Origin: VFKU01 sp964620045
GTDB taxonomy: Bacteria > Hydrogenedentota > Hydrogenedentia > Hydrogenedentales > GCA-2746185
Length of the DNA stretch: 64,000 bases
Direction of reading: 5' to 3'
Assembly (NCBI GenBank): GCA_964620045.1
Contig: CAZUJL010000019.1
Location: 1-64,000 of the forward strand
Made by a program: the position numbers and the translations under genes
Notes under the pieces: model-generated
The model's input: the letters and a program-made list of their open reading frames with translations, nothing else
Databases searched by the model: none
Told to the model about the DNA's origin: nothing
In this document: positions 54,405 to 63,785 of the stretch, piece after piece
Layout of the letters: each line of letters starts with the position of its first letter
Position numbering within the stretch: the first letter of the stretch is position 1

Positions 54405-56166
54405 GCGCCACCGCGTTGCTCCGCTGCACGACGCCCTGCCGCATCACGTAATCAAACGCCAGCCGCCCGTTCTCAATCTGATCCACGAAGTGCACATTCG
54501 CCGCGCGCGCGCCAAGGCCGTCGACAATCGCCGTCAGCGCGAGGTCGTGCGTCGTCACCAATCCGATCGCGCCGCCCTCCACCAACCCGCGCACGACGGC
54601 CGCAGCTCCCAGGCTCCGATCGTGGGAATTCGTCCCGTGCAGGATTTCGTCCACCAAAAACAGCACGGGTCGCGACCCTTGCGTAAGGTCTTTGATTGCC
54701 TTCAGCCGCAGGATCTCGGCATAAAAATGCGAAGTCCCTTGCTGAATCGAATCCACAATGTGCATGGACGCACCGACCTGCACCGGCGACAGCCGTAGAC
54801 GCTTCGCGCGTACCGGCGCACCCGCCATCGCGAGCACGGCGTTGATCCCCACGGTGCGCAGCAATGTGCTCTTGCCAGACATATTTGATCCGCTCACGAT
54901 CAGCAGCGCAGGCGATTCCCCCAGCCGCACGCTGTTGCGCACACAATTCGCCGCCGGCAACAGCGGATGCCCCAGCGATTCGCCATCGAAACACGCCGCG
55001 CCGTCCACAATCTCCGGGAACGGATCCGCCGGATGTTCATACGCGTAGGTCGTGAGCGCACACAGCGCCTCGAACTCGCCCACGGCCTGCAGCCACGCGC
55101 GCACCCGTCCGCCAAATCGTCCGCGCCACCACTCCAGCGCATACGCAAAATGCACTTCCCACAGCACCGCCAGCGCCACCGGCGCGAACAGCTGATTGTG
55201 CCCCGCTTCGCGCCACTCGATCAGACGCGCCAGCAGCGCAATCGCGCGCGACGCCGTGCGCCGTCCGGTCTTCAGTTCTTCTTGCAAGCGCCGCGGCAAC
55301 GCGCTCTGAAACGTACCATCTTCAATATGCCGCGACACACGCGCCAGGTCGCGCAGTTCGCGCAACGCCGTCTCGTTGACGTGCAGCGCGCGCGACACCG
55401 CCGCGCGGAACCAACGCTGCACCGCCAGTCCCGGCAACGCGCTGAGAATAATCAGTCCCCACGCCGCCCCGCCGCCCAGTGCCCATCCCAGAAGCGCCGC
55501 CAACACCGGCAGCGTGCTCGCGGCGCGAAACACCCACGGCCACGGGCCTTGCGGCATGCGCGGCGGCGACTCCGCCCATTGCACGAGATCGCCCGCCGGA
55601 CGCAGCGGCATCACTTCGCCGCCCGCGATCGCCAGCGCCTCGCGCTCGTCCACGCGCCCACGCAACTCCGCGATGGCTTCGTGCCGTTGCACTAGATCAG
55701 CCAACGCCGCCGGCGCACACAGCCATGCCGCCAGCGCCGACTCACCGGCGCGCGTGCGCGCCGTGCACAGCAACTCAAACAGCGATGCCTCGCCGAACAG
55801 ATCCAGATCCTCGGCGTACACATGCGCTTCCGGCTTGAGGTTCTCACCCCGCACGCCGCGCCCCGCCCAGCGATCGTCCATCCGCGCAATCCCGCGCTCG
55901 TAGTAATCAACCGCCGCCGCCGCGCGCTTCGACGCACGCGCGTTGATCTCATGCAGTACCATCAGCCCAACGAAGGCGACCACCGGCACCGCGAAGACCA
56001 ACACCGGCCATGCGGGCGAGCCAAACACCGCCCAGATGCATGCGAGGCCGGCCAGAAACACCACCAGCCGAAGGTTCGCCAGCCAGCCGTCGCGCCGTTG
56101 CAAAGCACGCAACCGTTCCGACCGCGCGCGCAATCGCGCCGCGTATTCTTGCCGTGGTTCAGACAC
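54376..56166 (-). CDS. Membrane-anchored MutS-family ATPase
   Basis: The protein of about 596 residues has two pairs of hydrophobic helices in the first half (LRLVVFLAGLACIWAVFG with VLVFAVPVVAFVGLMVLHEI, and near ASTLPVLAALLGWALGGG). The C-terminal half is a MutS domain V ATPase with Walker A SGSNMSGKST (about 425-434) and Walker B VLFLVDEILHGTNS (about 502-515). GTSHFYAEILRLK is the MutS signature. The mismatch-binding N-terminal domain is absent, so a classical repair role is unlikely. GTG at 56166 has GGAG 6 nt away; TTG at 56178 is an alternative. Confidence 0.8.
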   Translation of the reverse strand: MSEPRQEYAARLRARSERLRALQRRDGWLANLRLVVFLAGLACIWAVFGSPAWPVLVFAVPVVAFVGLMVLHEINARASKRAAAAVDYYERGIARMDDRWAGRGVRGENLKPEAHVYAEDLDLFGEASLFELLCTARTRAGESALAAWLCAPAALADLVQRHEAIAELRGRVDEREALAIAGGEVMPLRPAGDLVQWAESPPRMPQGPWPWVFRAASTLPVLAALLGWALGGGAAWGLIILSALPGLAVQRWFRAAVSRALHVNETALRELRDLARVSRHIEDGTFQSALPRRLQEELKTGRRTASRAIALLARLIEWREAGHNQLFAPVALAVLWEVHFAYALEWWRGRFGGRVRAWLQAVGEFEALCALTTYAYEHPADPFPEIVDGAACFDGESLGHPLLPAANCVRNSVRLGESPALLIVSGSNMSGKSTLLRTVGINAVLAMAGAPVRAKRLRLSPVQVGASMHIVDSIQQGTSHFYAEILRLKAIKDLTQGSRPVLFLVDEILHGTNSHDRSLGAAAVVRGLVEGGAIGLVTTHDLALTAIVDGLGARAANVHFVDQIENGRLAFDYVMRQGVVQRSNAVALMRQIGLDV

Positions 56167-56205
56167 GCGTTTCTCCAAGTAGAACGGACGGCGATTCTAC
56201 GTCAG

Positions 56206-56288
56206 GTCAGTGGCTAGTGATCAGTGCCCGGTGATCTGCGGCTCGTGATTGGCGGTTACCAGCCACTAGCCACCGATCATTGGCCACA
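56206..56288. repeat. GTGGCTAGTGATCAGTG-type inverted repeat
   Basis: CAGTGGCTAGTGATCAGTG on the left pairs imperfectly with CACCGATCATTGGCCAC on the right. A relative lies at 60003-60058. Confidence 0.6.
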
Positions 56289-56302
56289 GAAGAAACCCGA
56301 TT

Positions 56303-56394
56303 GAGCCCTGAAAGAGCGATCCCAGGTTAGCCCAGGGCCGAGAGAGGGTAATGGGCCGATAAATTACAGAAAGCCCTGAAAGGGCGCTCTAGGG
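56303..56394. repeat. Second copy of the CCCTGAAAGGGCG composite repeat
   Basis: GAGCCCTGAAAGAGCGATCC then TTAGCCCAGGGC and, at the end, AGCCCTGAAAGGGCGCTCTA match the element at 46471-46580. It lacks the long GCGAACGAAGTGAGCG loop. Confidence 0.75.
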
Positions 56395-56400
56395 CAGATC

Positions 56401-56979
56401 TTACCGAATGTCGACGCCGACCAGCGACAGAGCCTTGCGAAGGTCATCCGCCGTAAACGGCTTGCGCAGGCAGGTCGCCGCGCCGAGGCCCAAAATCCGC
56501 TCAGTCACGTCCGGCTCCGGCAGGCCCGTAATGGCGATGATTTTTGTGGCCGACGTCGCCGGGGACGCCTTGATCCGCCGGCAAACCTCGAAACCATCGA
56601 TCCCCGGAAGCTTCAAATCCAGAAAAACTACGCTCGGCTGAAACATGCCGACCTGGTGGCCCGCGTCGAAACCATCGGTGGCCACACTGACTTCAAACTG
56701 CGGCGCGAAATTCTGCAGGTAGCGCTGGATGAGCATGACGATACCTTCCTCGTCATCTACCACCAGCACGCGCGTGCCGTCAGCACGCAAATCTTCGCCT
56801 AACGGAATCCCGTTTTCCCGGAGAAATTGAACCAAGTCGTCGCGCCGAATGCGGCGATGTCCGCCCGGGGTCTTGAATACTGGAATACGCCCCGCTTCCG
56901 CCCACTTCCGCACCGTGTCCGGCGTCACATGACAAAACCGGGCGACTTCCGATGTGCTAAACGACTGCTTCGACTCCAT
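56401..56979 (-). CDS. HTH (MerR/excisionase-type) plus response-regulator receiver protein
   Basis: The 192-residue protein has an N-terminal HTH (FSTSEVARFCHVTPDTVRKW, then PGGHRRIRRDDLVQFL), followed by a CheY-like receiver with D75/D76, phosphoacceptor D121, T151 and K173, all expected residues. The DNA-binding domain stands before the receiver, the reverse of most response regulators. No histidine kinase gene is close. GGGA lies 4 nt before the ATG. It may control an unlinked set of genes by phosphorylation. Confidence 0.85.
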   Translation of the reverse strand: MESKQSFSTSEVARFCHVTPDTVRKWAEAGRIPVFKTPGGHRRIRRDDLVQFLRENGIPLGEDLRADGTRVLVVDDEEGIVMLIQRYLQNFAPQFEVSVATDGFDAGHQVGMFQPSVVFLDLKLPGIDGFEVCRRIKASPATSATKIIAITGLPEPDVTERILGLGAATCLRKPFTADDLRKALSLVGVDIR

Positions 56980-57082
56980 GAAATCCCGGTGTGTGCGGTG
57001 CGCCCGCCCGTATGACCCCAGCCCGTGAGCGGCAACACGCCGCCCCCCTGAATCGCGAGGATAGGACCAGCTAAGAACTAGA

Positions 57083-57158
57083 TGGAGCTGGAACCGGGAG
57101 TCGAACCCGGGACCTCATCATTACGAGTGATGTGCTCTACCAACTGAGCTATTCCAGC
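57083..57158 (-). tRNA. tRNA-Thr (anticodon CGT)
   Basis: A 76-nt cloverleaf on the minus strand: acceptor GCTGGAA pairs with TTCCAGC. The D arm is GCTC...GAGC, the anticodon loop is CTCGTAA with CGT, and the T loop is TTCGACT. The CCA end is encoded. Confidence 0.95.
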
Positions 57159-57170
57159 CTGAAAAAATGG

Positions 57171-57246
<76 letters not shown>

Positions 57247-57318
57247 ACACCCCGAAGCTTACGAAACTGAATCCAGCGAAGTCAAGCTTTCGACCGCCCC
57301 AGCTTGCGTTTCCGCTTC

Positions 57319-57360
57319 CAAAAACACCGGCCGGGCCGCAGTTGCCCGCGGCCCGGCCGG
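57319..57360 (-). terminator. Rho-independent terminator
   Basis: A 13-bp stem (57327-57339 with 57348-57360, 8-nt loop) is followed on the minus strand by a T run. It lies just after the zinc-ribbon gene and before the tRNA genes. Confidence 0.85.
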
Positions 57361-57377
57361 GAATGTACACGCTTTGG

Positions 57378-57878
57378 TTACTGCTGTTTCTCAAACACCG
57401 ACTTGAAGTAAGCGCCGTTGTCCAGCAACTTCAAATCGATCGAGGCAAATCGCTCCAGCTCGCTCTGCGTGATCGGAGTCGCATTCGTCTGAGGTTTCTT
57501 CTCCTCATTCAGCGCTTCCGCTCCGCTCGCCGCCGGCACCGCACCACCGACCGCCGCGGCATCCGACTCGTCAAACGACTCGCCAGCTTCCGCTTCGGAC
57601 GCTTCAGAATTCTCCGCGGCCTCGGCTTCCTCGCTCATCAATTTGCCAATGCGATCCTGCAAGAACTCCATGAGCACGCTGAGAAGGTGCTCACGACGCT
57701 CATCGAGGTTGCCCGATTCCATAATCTGCTTATCGAGAGGCAGTACATGGCCGCAGAAGACCACGACCAGCTCATTGCATTGCGGGCACGGACCGATAAT
57801 GATCGCCCCAACCGGGGGCATCATAATCTGACCGCGCGCACCACAGTGCGGGCACTGCACTTCAATCAGGCTCAACAT
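57378..57878 (-). CDS. Zinc-ribbon protein of unknown function
   Basis: The 166-residue protein starts MLSLIEVQCPHCGARGQIMM and has a second Cys pair in IIGPCPQCNELVVVFCGHVL, so a zinc ribbon of CxxC-CxxC type is likely. The middle is a helical region (ERREHLLSVLMEFLQDRIGK), then an acidic low-complexity linker and a final helix. The start at 57878 has GGAAGG before it. No function is known; such ribbons occur as regulators or RNA/protein-binding adaptors. Confidence 0.7.
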   Translation of the reverse strand: MLSLIEVQCPHCGARGQIMMPPVGAIIIGPCPQCNELVVVFCGHVLPLDKQIMESGNLDERREHLLSVLMEFLQDRIGKLMSEEAEAAENSEASEAEAGESFDESDAAAVGGAVPAASGAEALNEEKKPQTNATPITQSELERFASIDLKLLDNGAYFKSVFEKQQ

Positions 57879-58040
57879 TGCCACCTTCCTTCCGGCAGAG
57901 TCCCTTCCGGCCAAACGAGTTGTACCATCCACTCGATTTTTCTTGCAATTGGCCGAAATTTCCTCAGTTTAAGCACCTTTAGTGCCTGCAACCCTGCCCC
58001 GAACCTATCTCCCAATCGACTACATCCCCGGCTACTTTAT

Positions 58041-58517
58041 TCATCCCGCCGGGGTCGTGGAAGCTTCCTCAACTGTCCCGTTGATATGCGCAACTAAGGC
58101 ATTCAACAGGTTTTGACCCTGTTCGGGGTCCGTACCCTTCAGCACATCTCGCCAGTCCGGATACGTCAACAAGGTAACACGATAGTGCTGCTTAATTGTT
58201 TCCACAGTGATACGCGTCGATTGGGCGTTCACCGGCTCCAGACTAATCGTCATCTTCGTGCGCCGCGGGGAAATAAGTAACACGCGGTGCATATCCGTGA
58301 AAACTACGAACAATCCGCGCTTGTCTCTTGTATATATAAAGAGCTTTTGTTGCAGCAGCTCGTCGCGCGTTTCCTGCCACACCGTCTCGAAGTCTTCATC
58401 GACCACGGCGGAAACGGTTGGCGGGGGAGGCGGCGCTTCTTTGGGGGTCGTCTTGCAGCCCGCCACGGCGGCCAGGCACACAACGGCCAATGCCAAACGC
58501 GGGAAAATGCAGCGCAT
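58041..58517 (-). CDS. Lipoprotein of unknown function
   Basis: The 158-residue product has a signal peptide with lipobox VAGC, then a Pro-rich spacer (APPPPPTV) and a beta/alpha domain (DFETVWQETRDELLQQKLFI, MHRVLLISPRRTKMTISLEP). It has no recognised domain. The start at 58517 (MRCIFPRL) fits the signal; a longer in-frame extension upstream is not used. It is divergent from the Mrp-type gene. Confidence 0.7.
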   Translation of the reverse strand: MRCIFPRLALAVVCLAAVAGCKTTPKEAPPPPPTVSAVVDEDFETVWQETRDELLQQKLFIYTRDKRGLFVVFTDMHRVLLISPRRTKMTISLEPVNAQSTRITVETIKQHYRVTLLTYPDWRDVLKGTDPEQGQNLLNALVAHINGTVEEASTTPAG

Positions 58518-58691
58518 CGAACGGTATCCCCCGAGGAACCGCGCACATCCTAGCAGCCTGATTGACGCCGCGCAAATGCCCCCATGCGCGGGCTGAATCG
58601 GATTGCGTCCGCAGTATACACTACTGCTTCTCCCCGGCCGCCTCCGCGCCGCCGGCCAACGACCGCCCCTCGCGGGCTGGGAGCCGTACCC

Positions 58692-59999
58692 TTGGTTAAA
58701 GATTCGCAAGTGCTCGATGCCATGCGCCACATCGTCGATCCCGATCTCGGGCGCGATATCGTGTCGCTCGGCTTCATCAAAGATCTCCGCGTGAACGGCG
58801 GCAACGTCAGCTTCACCGTCGAACTCACCACGCCGGCCTGCCCCGTCAAAGAACAGTTCAAGACCGATTGCGAACGCGCCGTGCGCAACATTCCCGGCGT
58901 GACCTCGGTCAGTGTCACGATGTCCGCGATGCAGCCAAAGAAACAGCCCGGCCTCGGCATCAATACGCTGCACAAAGTCCACACCGTGCTCGCGGTGTCA
59001 TCCTGCAAAGGCGGCGTTGGCAAATCCACCATCGCGGCACAACTCGCGCGCCAGCTCCAGCGCGAAGGCCTGCGCACCGGCCTGCTCGACACGGATATCT
59101 ACGGTCCCTCCGTGCCCACGCTGTTCAACATGCGCCAGCCGCAACTCATGATGCGCAACAACTTGCTCCTGCCGATCACAGTCGACGGTCTGAAACTCAT
59201 GTCCGTCGGTTTCGTGCTCGGTGATTCGCCCGCCGTCATGCGCGGGCCGATGGTCTCGGGATACGTGCAACAGATTCTTCATCAGACCGACTGGGGTGAA
59301 CTCGACTACCTCATCATCGACATGCCGCCGGGCACCGGCGACATCCAGCTCACACTCGTGCAGCAAGCCGCGCTCGATGGCGCGATCATCGTCACCACAC
59401 CGCACTCGCTCTCGCTCGTCGACGTCGCGCGCGGCATCCTGATGTTCGAAAAAGTGAACGTACCCGTGCTCGGGATCGTGGAAAACATGTCGTATTTCGT
59501 GTGTGACAATTGCTCGAAGAAGCACTACCTCTTCGGCCACAGTGCACACACCCTGAAAACGCGCTTCGGGCTCGACACGCTCGCCGAATTCCCGATGGTC
59601 GACAACATCTCCGACGTCAGCTCGAAGGACGCCGGCAAGGACATCGAGCCGCTGCGCAAACTCGCCGAAAACCTGCACCGGGCCGTGGGCAAGCGGCGCG
59701 CGCAGAAGGAAGACCTGCCCGTCGTCACCGCCGCCGGCACGCACATCCGCGTGCAATGGCCGGACGGCCACGTGGCGCTGCTGAACAACCGCGACGTGCG
59801 CGGGGCCTGCCAGTGCGCCGGCTGCGTCGAGGAATTCTCCGGAAAGCAGATCCTCGACATCAACACGATCCCGGCGAACATCCAGTCGACCGGCATCTCG
59901 GTCCTCGGAAACTACGCCGTCTCCATCGCCTGGAACGACGGCCACAGCTCGGGGATCTTCACCTGGGATCGGCTGCGAGAGATTGAAGGCAAGAAATGA
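58692..59999 (+). CDS. Mrp/NBP35-family Fe-S carrier ATPase with DUF971 (HCF101-like)
   Basis: The protein of about 435 residues has three domains: DUF59/MIP18 near the N-terminus (VLDAMRHIVDPDLGRDIVSL), a ParA-like ATPase and a DUF971 domain. The ATPase has Walker A CKGGVGKST at about 105-113, and also IIDMPPGTGD and CDNC at about 271-274. The DUF971 domain (about 355-430) includes VQWPDGHVALLNNRDVRGAC. This order is like plant HCF101 and carries or assembles [4Fe-4S] clusters. The start is set at TTG 58692, 8 nt after GGGAG, since the upstream in-frame ATG at 58584 lacks a ribosome site. The last domain is often missing from bacterial Mrp. Confidence 0.85.
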   Translation: MVKDSQVLDAMRHIVDPDLGRDIVSLGFIKDLRVNGGNVSFTVELTTPACPVKEQFKTDCERAVRNIPGVTSVSVTMSAMQPKKQPGLGINTLHKVHTVLAVSSCKGGVGKSTIAAQLARQLQREGLRTGLLDTDIYGPSVPTLFNMRQPQLMMRNNLLLPITVDGLKLMSVGFVLGDSPAVMRGPMVSGYVQQILHQTDWGELDYLIIDMPPGTGDIQLTLVQQAALDGAIIVTTPHSLSLVDVARGILMFEKVNVPVLGIVENMSYFVCDNCSKKHYLFGHSAHTLKTRFGLDTLAEFPMVDNISDVSSKDAGKDIEPLRKLAENLHRAVGKRRAQKEDLPVVTAAGTHIRVQWPDGHVALLNNRDVRGACQCAGCVEEFSGKQILDINTIPANIQSTGISVLGNYAVSIAWNDGHSSGIFTWDRLREIEGKK

Positions 60000-60002
60000 A
60001 AA

Positions 60003-60058
60003 GTGGCTAGTGGTCAGTGGCTGGCGATCAGTATCCAGCCACTAATCACTGGCCACTA
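60003..60058. repeat. GTGGCTAGTGGTCAGTGG inverted repeat
   Basis: GTGGCTAGTGGTCAGTGG pairs with CCACTAATCACTGGCCAC, between the Mrp-type stop and the anti-sigma stop. It relates to 56206-56288 and may end both transcripts. Confidence 0.65.
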
Positions 60059-61132
60059 TTGCTCCTGCTCTTCAGGTTTGCCGTCGAGCGCATACCACAC
60101 GTCGTCCAGCTCAAAAATCTGCACCGCCGTGCGATCAAGGATTTTGTCCCACGATTCGCTCGAGTGCTTTTTCATCACCGCGTTCAGCTCATCCGATCCA
60201 CGCTTGAGTTCCGTGGTCGGTTCTCCGGCATAGCCCGACTCCACCCACGTGCCGTCGGCACGGACCTTGAAACTCCGCAACATACGCCGGCTAACCACCT
60301 CACCCACTTCGGCGCGCACGTTGAACGGATCGGTTTGCGCCACTTCCTCTTTCGGCTGCTCGTCGCGCATGCCTTCGGCACTCGCCTCCGGCGCGGCAGC
60401 CGCAGCCGCCGGTGGCGTACCAATCAGCTCCGCGCGCGAACGCGTTTCCGCATCGGCCTCGCCCGCGGCATCCGACAACGAAGTGCTGTTGTCTTCGCGT
60501 CCGAGTGCAAGACCGGCCTTCGTCTCTTCCGGCGCCCGCGCGAAATTTTCCCACGCCCCATCCGCCGCCACTTTGCCCTTGGCCGCATCTTGCGCGGGCT
60601 CGGGCGCAGGCGCCGGTTCAGCCGCGCGCATGAAACTGCCCCACGCTTCGCCACCGCCCGCCGGGCCCTGATCAGGCGCGGACGCCGCCGGCGGCGTGCC
60701 CGGCGCGGTCTGCATCAACGTCGCCACGTCCCCGGATTCGATGCGCATCGGCGCGCTCGCCACCTGCATCTCCTGCTGCGCACCTTCGCGGGTTTCAAAC
60801 ACAATCACACTTACAATCAGCATCGCGGCCGCTGTGCCCAGCGCCACCAGCGGGCCCATCCATCGCGGCACGGGACGCCGCACAACCTCCGAACCCACAC
60901 GCCCCGTACGCACTGCTTCACGCACATCGGCTTCAAAACCCGCCGGCGCGCTCACCGCCGGCAAGCCGCGGTACGCCACGTCCACGCGTTTCATCGTATC
61001 CAGTTCGCGCAAACACTCCGCGCAACCGGTCAGGTGCGCCTCAAAGCCTTCGCGCTCCTCAACGGCCAACTCGCCATCAAGGTACGCGGAAAATTCCTCC
61101 CGCACTTCCATGCAATCGTGATAGTGCTTCAC
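60056..61132 (-). CDS. Zinc-binding anti-sigma factor with long periplasmic region
   Basis: The 358-residue protein has an anti-sigma zinc module (HYHDCMEVREEFSAYLDGEL, then HLTGCAECL) near its N-terminus, a single membrane helix (VALGTAAAMLIVSVIVF) and a long Ala/Pro/Glu-rich region. The far C-terminus is folded (ELNAVMKKHSSESWDKILDR, QIFELDDVWYALDG). The start is GTG 61132, sharing a base with the sigma stop (TAGTG). An ATG 21 nt later would lose the Cys ligand before it, so GTG is preferred. It should hold the sigma factor until an envelope signal arrives. Confidence 0.8.
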   Translation of the reverse strand: MKHYHDCMEVREEFSAYLDGELAVEEREGFEAHLTGCAECLRELDTMKRVDVAYRGLPAVSAPAGFEADVREAVRTGRVGSEVVRRPVPRWMGPLVALGTAAAMLIVSVIVFETREGAQQEMQVASAPMRIESGDVATLMQTAPGTPPAASAPDQGPAGGGEAWGSFMRAAEPAPAPEPAQDAAKGKVAADGAWENFARAPEETKAGLALGREDNSTSLSDAAGEADAETRSRAELIGTPPAAAAAAPEASAEGMRDEQPKEEVAQTDPFNVRAEVGEVVSRRMLRSFKVRADGTWVESGYAGEPTTELKRGSDELNAVMKKHSSESWDKILDRTAVQIFELDDVWYALDGKPEEQEQ

Positions 61133-61728
61133 TAAATCAACCCTTGTTCTTTCAGCCGTGCGTGCAATTGCCCGCGCGCATAGTTCAACCGCGACTTCAC
61201 CGTGCCCTTCGGGCATCCGGCGATCTCCGCAATCTCGTCATAGCTCAACCGATCCACCGTCCGCAGCACGAACACGATCCGGTAATGCTCCGGCAGCGTC
61301 AGCAGCGCCTCTTGCATCGCCGCTTCCATCTCGCGTCCGCGCGCGGCCTGCTCCGGATTCGGCACGCTTGCCGCCTGCTCACGTTCGGCCCGTGCCTCGT
61401 CCAGCCGCACGACCTTGTCGCGACCGCGCCGGCCGCCGTCGCGCAACCGGTTCCGCGCGAGGTTCCCGGCGATCGAATACAACCATGTGTATACCTTCGA
61501 GCGGCCCTCGAACTGCGCAAGGCCCTGGTGCGCGCGCAAGAACACCTCCTGCGCCAAATCCTGCGCGTCCTCGTGGTTCCCGACGAAGCGGTACACCACG
61601 TGGTACACGCGATCCTTGTATCGACGCACCAACTCGTCAAACGCCGCCGGATTGCCCGACTTACAGTCGTCCACCAGCGCCGCATCCGAATACGGATCGG
61701 TCTCTTTAATCGTTTCCACCACGCACAC
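61132..61728 (-). CDS. ECF-family RNA polymerase sigma factor
   Basis: The 198-residue protein has sigma region 2 (AFDELVRRYKDRVYHVVYRF, EDAQDLAQEVFLRA) and region 4 (TLPEHYRIVFVLRTVDRLSY, then GCPKGTVKSRLNYARGQL). It lacks regions 1 and 3, as expected for ECF. It is paired with an anti-sigma gene by 1-nt overlap (TAGTG). The start is uncertain among several GTG codons near 61719-61728; a GGGG tract lies upstream. Confidence 0.9.
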   Translation of the reverse strand: MCVVETIKETDPYSDAALVDDCKSGNPAAFDELVRRYKDRVYHVVYRFVGNHEDAQDLAQEVFLRAHQGLAQFEGRSKVYTWLYSIAGNLARNRLRDGGRRGRDKVVRLDEARAEREQAASVPNPEQAARGREMEAAMQEALLTLPEHYRIVFVLRTVDRLSYDEIAEIAGCPKGTVKSRLNYARGQLHARLKEQGLI

Positions 61729-61869
61729 ACGGCCCCGGAGTGCCGCCCTGGATTAGACCCCGTCCATACCGGCAAGTTCGCAGCAAGCCCGCACAAAATA
61801 CGCCGGAGCAACCACGATAATCCGCCCCGTCCCGTGGATCAACCCCCGGCCCTCGCGCTAAACTGGACC

Positions 61870-62295
61870 ATGCCTCGCCTCAAATTCCTATCCGCCCTCG
61901 CGTTGTTCTCGGTATTGCTAACCGCCTGCGCAACGACCACCCCAACCGCCTCCGATCCCATCGCCCCCGCCGTCGCCGCAGCACAAGCCTTCCAGCAAGC
62001 GCTCGCAAACCAAAACTTCGACGCCGCGCTCGCGCTCGTCGCCGATGACTTCACCAGCACCGCCTGGCCCACACGCGAAGACGTCCGCGTATATCTCGTC
62101 GAAGCCCGCGATCGCGGATTCTTCTCGCCGGCCACCGTCGCCGCCGAAGCACCCCAAGGCACGCTCACCGGCGAACGCGTCCGCGTATACCCCGTTGGAC
62201 TCCGTTCCCGCGCCGGCGTCGCCGTCTTCGACCTCACCCTCGCACCCCGCGGCGACCAATGGAAAATTGTCAACGCCTCGCTCGAGTTTTATTGA
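61870..62295 (+). CDS. Small lipoprotein, NTF2-like fold
   Basis: The 141-residue product has a signal with lipobox LTAC and then a helix-strand pattern (AAAQAFQQALANQNFDAALA, FDLTLAPRGDQWKIVNASLE) that resembles NTF2/DUF4440-type domains. No catalytic residues are obvious. It is followed by the dipeptidase gene after 33 nt. Confidence 0.65.
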   Translation: MPRLKFLSALALFSVLLTACATTTPTASDPIAPAVAAAQAFQQALANQNFDAALALVADDFTSTAWPTREDVRVYLVEARDRGFFSPATVAAEAPQGTLTGERVRVYPVGLRSRAGVAVFDLTLAPRGDQWKIVNASLEFY

Positions 62296-62328
62296 ACCGC
62301 AACAACATTTATTTCGAAAGGTCGTCCA

Positions 62329-63699
<1,371 letters not shown>

Positions 63700-63785
63700 T
63701 TGCCGCTAGCCGGGAATATTGAAGAAATCCCCGGAGTTTATTGCCGTGACCGCTTGTTCTACGATCGGTCACTGGAGTTAGACCA

